This document shows, one piece after another, positions 58,401-64,000 of a stretch of DNA of 64,000 bases. Each line of letters starts with the position of its first letter. Position 1 is the stretch's first letter. The DNA comes from Quillaja saponaria (taxonomy: Eukaryota; Streptophyta; Magnoliopsida; Fabales; Quillajaceae), in contig CM055615.1 in assembly GCA_029379385.1 (NCBI GenBank), forward strand, positions 620,001 to 684,000, written 5' to 3'. A program made the position numbers and the translations under genes. Below the pieces are notes generated by a model that saw only the letters and a list, made by a program, of their open reading frames with translations, was not told the DNA's origin and searched no databases.

Positions 58401-58875
58401 TTCTTAACTCAAGGCTGATATATATGGCAGTAGCATCAACTATTTCAAGCATATGCCAATGCAGACTTAGCTGCTGCATTGACTCTACTGGATCAAACCC
58501 AGTTCAGATTGCAAAGAGATTTGACCTTCAACACTTAATTAAACTGCAAATTTTAAAAGTATAACAACACCAACATCAATCTTATACTACATGTCGTTTC
58601 CACTATTTCCAGGGAAGAGATAGAGAAAAAAGAATTAATGTGTAAATGAAATCAAAAACCTTGAAGAGAAACAAAAACCCAACAACGATATCATGGTAGT
58701 GTAAACAAATTTAATAGTGAGAGATGAGATGAGAGGAAAACCTTGCTCCCCATCTGGCCAAGAAGTGTCCAATGTATAAGTAAGTGATAAGCGAAGAAGG
58801 GAAATCAGTGTTACGAGTAGAAGGTTCTTGTTGTCGAGCTAGCAATGGCTCCCTTACGGTCAGGTCCTCTTCCAT
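52465..58875 (-). CDS. IREG1: Ferroportin / solute carrier family 40 (IREG1/FPN1-like)
   Basis: Eight exons in transcription order: 58875-58742, 58126-57976, 57444-57248, 57111-56629, 54473-54302, 54105-53968, 53815-53705, 52587-52465. They join in phase to give 502 residues. After an N-terminal tail with [10 protein letters not shown], about 10-12 membrane helices follow. Family stretches include [95 protein letters not shown] and [20 protein letters not shown] hydrophilic, charged loop ([14 protein letters not shown] to DKKSKNKS) lies mid-protein. Plant IREG1/FPN1 exports iron (and cobalt) from the stele at the plasma membrane; IREG2 is vacuolar, and position beside WRKY33 favours IREG1. 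Intron 4 carries a LINE, intron 2 a strong hairpin, and intron 7 an A-rich array. Confidence 0.94.
53248..53495. repeat. A-rich (A4-8 CG)n low-complexity array in IREG1 intron 7
   Basis: About 250 bases of AAAACG/AAAAAACG units decaying into CAAAAA and GAAA runs, with almost no other bases. Apparent Phe-rich frames on the other strand are artefacts of this array. Confidence 0.9.
54830..56565 (+). mobile_element. Decayed RTE-clade LINE inside IREG1 intron 4, antisense to the host
   Basis: Reading frames broken by stops and shifts cover the end of the endonuclease-RT linker ([20 protein letters not shown]), RT ([50 protein letters not shown]) and the C-terminal region ([26 protein letters not shown], ending MIHIADPN). 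The catalytic YADD box has become SAND ([11 protein letters not shown]), so the RT is dead. The tail TTTGGGATTTAAGGCTTAG plus TTGAG repeats is the 3' terminus. It is 5'-truncated, has an internal 42-bp duplication (55990-56070), and has no clear target-site duplication. Confidence 0.85.
57904..57945. repeat. Perfect 17-bp inverted repeat in IREG1 intron 2
   Basis: CAAAAGATGAATTTTGA, loop GATGAAAT, TCAAAATTCATCTTTTG. It begins 31 bases inside the intron from the exon 2 donor (57975). Confidence 0.9.
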
Positions 58876-59640
58876 CTGAGCCTCTATTGCCCTCCTGATA
58901 TTATTGTTTAATCTCTCATAATGAGTGTATATGGTAGAGATCGCAATGTACAAGATGATGATGTAACTGTTTTCAAGTTTTGTACGCAAACGCAGTGGCA
59001 GAGTTCTGACACATGCAGTTCTCAGAAAAACAAATATTTCGTTGACTAGCAGCTGGGAATCTCTGTTTGCTTGTGATTTGTGATTAATCAATTCACTATA
59101 ATAATCAAATAAATAAAGGGTCTGACTTCAAAATGAACGAGTCCCATTAAACTCAAAAAGTCTCAATCTGGCCAGTAGTATACTAAAGTTGTAGTTTTTC
59201 TATTGGCAGGTTTTGCTTGCAAAACTGGGTGAATTAAGTGAGAACACCATCTAATAAGTTAGATAACCATCGGTTTCATTTTTATTTTGACGGTGGTAAT
59301 TATTTGAAAGTTACATGCAGTCAGATCAGATGGATCATATATAATGCATCAAACCACAAACAATGGCTATTGTAAATTAGGAAATTGTAAATTTGTATTC
59401 ACTGGCGCAACCCCATCACCCAGTTAATTGTAGAGAAGATAACACAACATAATGAAATAAACCTGAATTTTTTCTTTCCAGAGAAAGCATTCACTGATGT
59501 AAGGGTCATATTTTTATTTACAGTCAAAATTGTTTCATTTGATCAATTGTGTTTATACACATCCACATCAATCAAAGATTGTACAAGACAAGTTCAAGAA
59601 TGATGATAAAATTCCAAAATGGAAGTCAGAGTGCATACTG
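58876..59640. other. IREG1 leader and upstream region
   Basis: Likely 5' UTR and promoter of IREG1. No TATA box was confidently placed and no other feature was seen. Confidence 0.4.
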
Positions 59641-60382
59641 ATATTTGTTAATACTTCACAATATCAGTCGTGTCCATATTCTTTTCTTTTTTGCTTTCAG
59701 CTGGACTCTCCTTGATTTTAATCATTGTTTCAGTAATTGAACGTAAATTGTTTTCCTGAACAACGGGAAAACTCCACGAAATCGTAGCTAGGCGCAGCTG
59801 TTGAAAATAATATGCAACAAAACCTAACAAATCTGGGTCAACAAATTTCATGTGGGATAAAATCACACTATTAAGGGAAAGGAAAAGCCAGGTTGGGGGG
59901 CTGGATTGTCAATCCGCCAGGGAACCTTGCTCAAGAAAGTGCAACTTGGATTACAAATATTGTATACTGATACACAGCAGAAACTAAGACATTCATACAG
60001 GAGGCGGTATCAAAGTTACAGAAATTGAAGATAGCTGAAGAACAGCTTTGGCACCAAGCAGACCTAAAAAAAAAAGGAAAAAAAAAAGAAAAAGAAAAGA
60101 TCAGCCAAATAAGCACAGTTGAGCATAAATAAGTAATTCAAGTCAGAAAAATTATGTGAAAACAAATAACCACCACCAGAATCTGCTGATATAACTATTT
60201 CTCGTTATAATTAAAACACAATAATTTATGGCAAAGAACTTAGAAAGCAACTAAAAAAGGGGTCGTCCCAATACTAGAAACGTCTATTTGCATTCTCTAG
60301 ACCACTTCTTTATTAGTTCTCCCTTCATCTGCTTAAAGCCATCAACTCAAACTTCCATAGTGAAACAAATCCATAAACTCAC

Positions 60383-60451
60383 CTTGTAAACCCTGATAAA
60401 TGTATGAAGCCTTGGAGTGAAGAATATTTGCCTATATCTGCCAACGCTCAC
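60383..60451 (-). other. Exon-like 69-nt block with both splice sites
   Basis: On the minus strand an acceptor (CAAAATCAG) and donor (AAG/GTGAGT) bound exactly 23 open codons in one frame (VSVGRYRQIFFTPRLHTF...); the other two frames stop at once. A second acceptor (poly(T) then TTTAG) lies at 60064. This may be part of an unannotated gene or of a spliced 3' UTR from the Sel1-type gene. Not recognised. Confidence 0.3.
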
Positions 60452-60930
60452 CTGATTTTGTTATAGATCATATATCATCGAGCATCAATCTAGGTTTCTA
60501 TTTGGCCATGCACTTGTCAATGAGTTGGTTTTTTTGCATATGGAAAAGTCAGCATCCACGGTTTCTCCTCTTGCTGTCTCCACATCAGAAATCATTCATC
60601 ACACTTTCCATTCCTTTTATTGCCACTTCACCATGGTTATGACTCTCCATTTTCATACTCTTGACTCCCCCCCCAAGACCCCAAAGAAAACATTTCTATA
60701 ATTCCATCCCTGAAGCCACTTGTAAGACCATGCTAAAGCATATGTTGGTTGTTTCTCACATGATAAAATCACCAGAATCTAATTGCCTTCCTCTAAGCTT
60801 CAAGTTCATCGAGAAAAAGATCCATTTCGCTGTCTTCTGGCTTCATAGAAAGGCATTTATTATACTTTGCCAATTGCCACTTGATCTTAATTCTACTCCC
60901 CAGAGTTTTTTTTTTTTTTTTTTTGCTAGT

Positions 60931-61526
60931 TCTCCAATGAAATAGCACATTGACCAGTTAGCAGTTGCAACTATAAACAAACAGTAGTTCTGTCCACTTG
61001 CATTTCTGATCTTGATCCCTTTAACCCTCTCATTATCTCAGGTGGTAGAGTTTTCAGTAAGAATTCCCCAGTTTTTCTAAAGTAAAATTTGAAGGACTTC
61101 TTATACATCCACAGATATGATAAAATGCAATAATCGACTGTGAAGATTGTGTCAATCAAGACTCCATCCAACATGAATAGATGGACATATTAAAGGTGAA
61201 TGTGCAGATATTCTAAGATGAAGATATTTTCTTAATTTTATTGTCTTCTAGTTCTGCACTGGGTTAATTCCAATGAAATTGCACATTGACCGCTACGAAG
61301 TCAAAAGTATAAACTTTTTGTTTCTGATCTTCATCCTTCCCCAGCCCCTCTCGTTATCTAATTTGGTAGAATTTTCAGCAAGACTTCTATCAGTTTTCTA
61401 ATGTAGAAATTAAAGGACTTGCCAATACATCCCCAGATATGAGAAACATAGAAATCAAATGTAAATATTGTATCACTTAAGACTCCATCCAACATGTATG
61501 CAGGTAGACATGTTAAAGGTGAAAAT
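60931..61526. repeat. Diverged tandem duplication, period about 320-337 bp
   Basis: Copy 1 (60931-61205) and copy 2 (61268-61526) share CCAATGAAAT-GCACATTGACC at the left, TTTCTGATCTT, GGTAGA-TTTTCAG, and AGACTCCATCCAACATG followed by TTAAAGGTGAA at the right. On the minus strand both encode a similar peptide start (MLDGVL-DTIFT) that soon stops. A T20 run precedes copy 1. Confidence 0.75.
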
Positions 61527-63301
61527 ATAGGTCCTTCACAACCTAACATTTACGAACTCCACAAAGAAAAGAAAAATTATATACTACAGAGCAACATCCA
61601 AAAATCTCTGCTCTCCCTAGTCGTTCAAATTTTCAAAATGACCCTGTCTTAGTGTTGCCTATTACAGATTTTATCCAACATGTCCCACACTGTATCTAAT
61701 GCAAGATGTGTTTCCAGTGCCTTAATTTTTATTTTTATTTTAAATATTTAGGGCTATCCCCATTTCTGCAAGGATGGTACATTTGGTGGTGCCTTGCATG
61801 TCTCCGACACCAAGTCACCAGGAGTTGTATTCTGGCTCCAATGTGACTTACTAATCACCAAAACCAATATGCTTTGAATGTCCCACTACAATGTAGCCAA
61901 CAGATTCCATGTATGGCAAGAAAAGCCACCAGATGGGTGCTGAATTTTTTTATATTAAGAATTCATGCATGCAGCCCCAAATATTTGGAGTTTAAGGCTT
62001 CTTCGGGTTGTTGTTACAATAATGTACAATTTGAGTGCCATATATGAGTCAATACACAGTGGACATCCAAGGATCAGTCTAATAAATTCTGTCTCAATTG
62101 TATATTATTTTTATCTTTGTTCTCTTCTATTTCTTTTTCTTAAACTACCACCCATACCAGACTTTTCACCGTCCTGTACTTAACTTATCCATACCCTCTA
62201 GATATATGCATGGTTTTAAAAGGAAAAGGCATGCTCAAGTCACCATTTAAGGTCTCTTGAAGCCTAGGTGCAAAGCACAAAGGTGAGACACATCACTCAT
62301 TGAAACAACACACATACTATAGAGAGCATAGGAAAAAATATCAAAGCACTTCAAATTTGAATATATAATGATTTATTTATAAAAATGTTAAATAAAAGCA
62401 CAAATGGACAAAGGGAATACAGTAAAATGACCGTTTAGAAAAGGAATAAGGACAAGATGAATTTAGTAAATTGCTATTCTTATTTATCACACTATTACAG
62501 TATGCAAAGGTTAGATGATAGACGGAGTCAAATCAAACCAAAAGGCACACATACAATTTAAACAACCAGTGAAAGCCAAGGGTCAGATTCAGAGGTTGGA
62601 GAATTAAACAAAAATAATGTTGACTATGCTTCGAGATCACCAATATCTGAAAAGTGAAAACCCTACTCCAGTTACATTATACCAAGGCTCTCAGTTCTGT
62701 TATATAGTAAGATGTGTCTAAATATTGTAACGGTTCATGACCCTTATTCCCACTTAAACTACAAGTATGAAATAATTTGCGGTATAATGAGATAACATAG
62801 AGACAGTCTTAAAGCAAAGCCTACAGCCCCCACCCCCACCCCCAAAAAAAAAAAAAAAAAAACAATTTGTTTGGGAGTACACGTCCTTCACATATATGCA
62901 TGTAGATATAGTACCTCGGTATAAACATCAAAAGCCAAGACAAAAATTCATAAACCGCTCAAGCCAAGTTCCTAAAGTTGACAAACCAGACACATAGAGC
63001 CATGTAAGGAACTACTAGATCACTTTAAAAAGAAGTTTAATCTTTGTATGAGAGTTCTTGGGAGTTCAATAGAAACAAACACTACTTCTTTTTTCAGGGC
63101 ACAAGCACAGTACTTGCTATAGAAAGACCAAACTTCTCAATCAAAATTTGAAACTGAACTTTTACAGATGGACTCAAAATGAATTTTATACAGCCAATGA
63201 AGAACATAAGATCTTCAATAGCTTAAACTTCTAAAAGGCCATGAGAAACTCAGACAAACTCACCTTTTGAATTTTCAGGCACGAAGACCAATTCCTTCCT
63301 C
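61527..63301. other. Spacer downstream of the Sel1-type gene
   Basis: No gene recognised. Contains a C/A low-complexity run near 62828-62865. A GT donor at 63263 (AAAAG/GTGAGT, minus strand) right after the Sel1-type stop codon suggests a spliced 3' UTR. Confidence 0.35.
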
Positions 63302-64000
63302 TCAGGAATCATCTTTCAATTCATCAGAATCTGAATCGCTTGCATTATAACCTAATAAACATGCAACATACCAAGTTCAAAAACTTATCATCCAAAAAAT
63401 CGATGGTGGTGGGAGTAACAAGACAAAGAAGTAACAACCTGGATGCTTATCACTAACTTTCCAAACTGAAGACCGCACCCTTGATGCTCTTGTCATCCAT
63501 ATTCTTCCCTTCACACCGAGCAGATAAATGTTCAGTTATTATGAAAAAAGAAAAGAAAAAACTTTTACCAAGAAGCAGGAAAGATAACTTTCTCTTTCCA
63601 ATCACTATCACAATCCAAGAATAGAGAGAAAAGAAATGAGAATGATTTTCGTTTTGGGTAAGGCATCATTTAGATGGATACTTTATTTTCCTTTGAACAG
63701 AGACTTTTCCAAGTAATCTAGAACAGTAAAACCACACCCACCAAAACCCTGATCCCCATAACACCAATTCAGCGAAAATTCTTTCACACACAAGACAGAT
63801 TAACAAGAAAAGCATACCTTTTGGGCATCTCTAGAAACCCCATAACCACTATAGTACATCTGACCCACCAACACCTGCATGTTGATATCTCCTGTTTTAG
63901 CCTCCTTAAGCGTGTCCTTGAACCACCGCTTCACACAATCCGACACCACCTCCGATAGCGGCACACGATTATTGTTCTCTTTCTCGGTGCTACTCTCCAT
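63302..64000 (-). CDS. Small Sel1-repeat-type protein (At2g38450-like), complete
   Basis: Three exons in transcription order: 64000-63818, 63508-63439, 63351-63302. They give exactly 100 residues with consistent phases. The N-terminus (NNNRVPLSEVVSDCVKRWF) leads into one Sel1/TPR-like hairpin (TLKEAKTGDINMQVLVGQ, MYYSGYGVSRDAQKGRIWMT), then a basic stretch (RASRVRSSVWKV) and an acidic tail (DSDSDELKDDS). Sel1 repeats usually mediate protein contacts, but one repeat in a 100-residue protein is unusual and its function is unknown. I associate it with Arabidopsis At2g38450, the neighbour of IREG1, which the synteny here supports. The start codon is the last three bases of the window. Confidence 0.85.

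Noticed and set aside
59648..59866. 72-codon minus-strand frame (GFVAYYFQQLRLATISW...)
   Set aside because: Composition is somewhat protein-like, but there is no family match, no clear upstream exon and no conserved motif that I can name.
60661..60945. 94-codon + strand frame ending at the poly(T) run
   Set aside because: No domain, ends in a homopolymer-coded Phe run, and lies in non-coding spacer.

Overview
The window is nuclear DNA from a eudicot plant. It is AT-rich, its genes are split by many GT-AG introns, and the protein families are plant-specific: patellin, CASP-like, group I WRKY, DCD-kelch and the IREG type of ferroportin. I cannot name the species from the sequence. All gene models were built by hand from reading frames joined at splice sites that keep phase.

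Layout. 693-6847 (+) is a SIEL/Integrator-4-like ARM-repeat protein with one frame-breaking base. 8713-14050 (-) is a DCD-kelch protein with a frame switch. 14069-20235 is mostly AT-rich spacer, with one SINE flanked by a perfect target-site duplication. 20236-22116 (+) is patellin-6. 24332-26923 (-) is a PP2C phosphatase of the Arabidopsis PP2C65 type. 29003-30541 (-) is a single-exon FkbM-type methyltransferase with small upstream ORFs. 32850-36762 (-) is LSM5, whose four tiny coding exons flank a 3.3-kb intron. 37561-39800 is a decayed higher-order tandem repeat. 40064-41623 (+) is CASPL4B1. 42255-44730 (-) is a WRKY33-type factor. 45628-49086 (-) is the F-box/LRR protein FBL3 (RAE1-like). 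52465-58875 (-) is ferroportin IREG1/FPN1 with an RTE-type LINE in an intron. 63302-64000 (-) is a complete small Sel1-type gene whose start codon is the last base triplet of the window.

Context. From memory of Arabidopsis locus order, the genes match two separate Arabidopsis segments interleaved here: At5g01660/01700/01710/01720 (DCD-kelch, PP2C, methyltransferase, FBL3) and At2g38450/38460/38470/38480 (Sel1, IREG1, WRKY33, CASPL4B1). The simplest reading is an ancestral gene order that was later split between duplicated blocks in Arabidopsis.

The genes do not form a single pathway. IREG1 (metal export) and FBL3 (an F-box protein whose Arabidopsis counterpart is linked to STOP1 turnover and aluminium/iron responses) are neighbours with related physiology, but this looks like ordinary linkage. 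I found no evidence of a new multigene system. The most unusual items are the higher-order repeat, the two reading-frame breaks, the methyltransferase leader uORFs, and several small duplications and hairpins.
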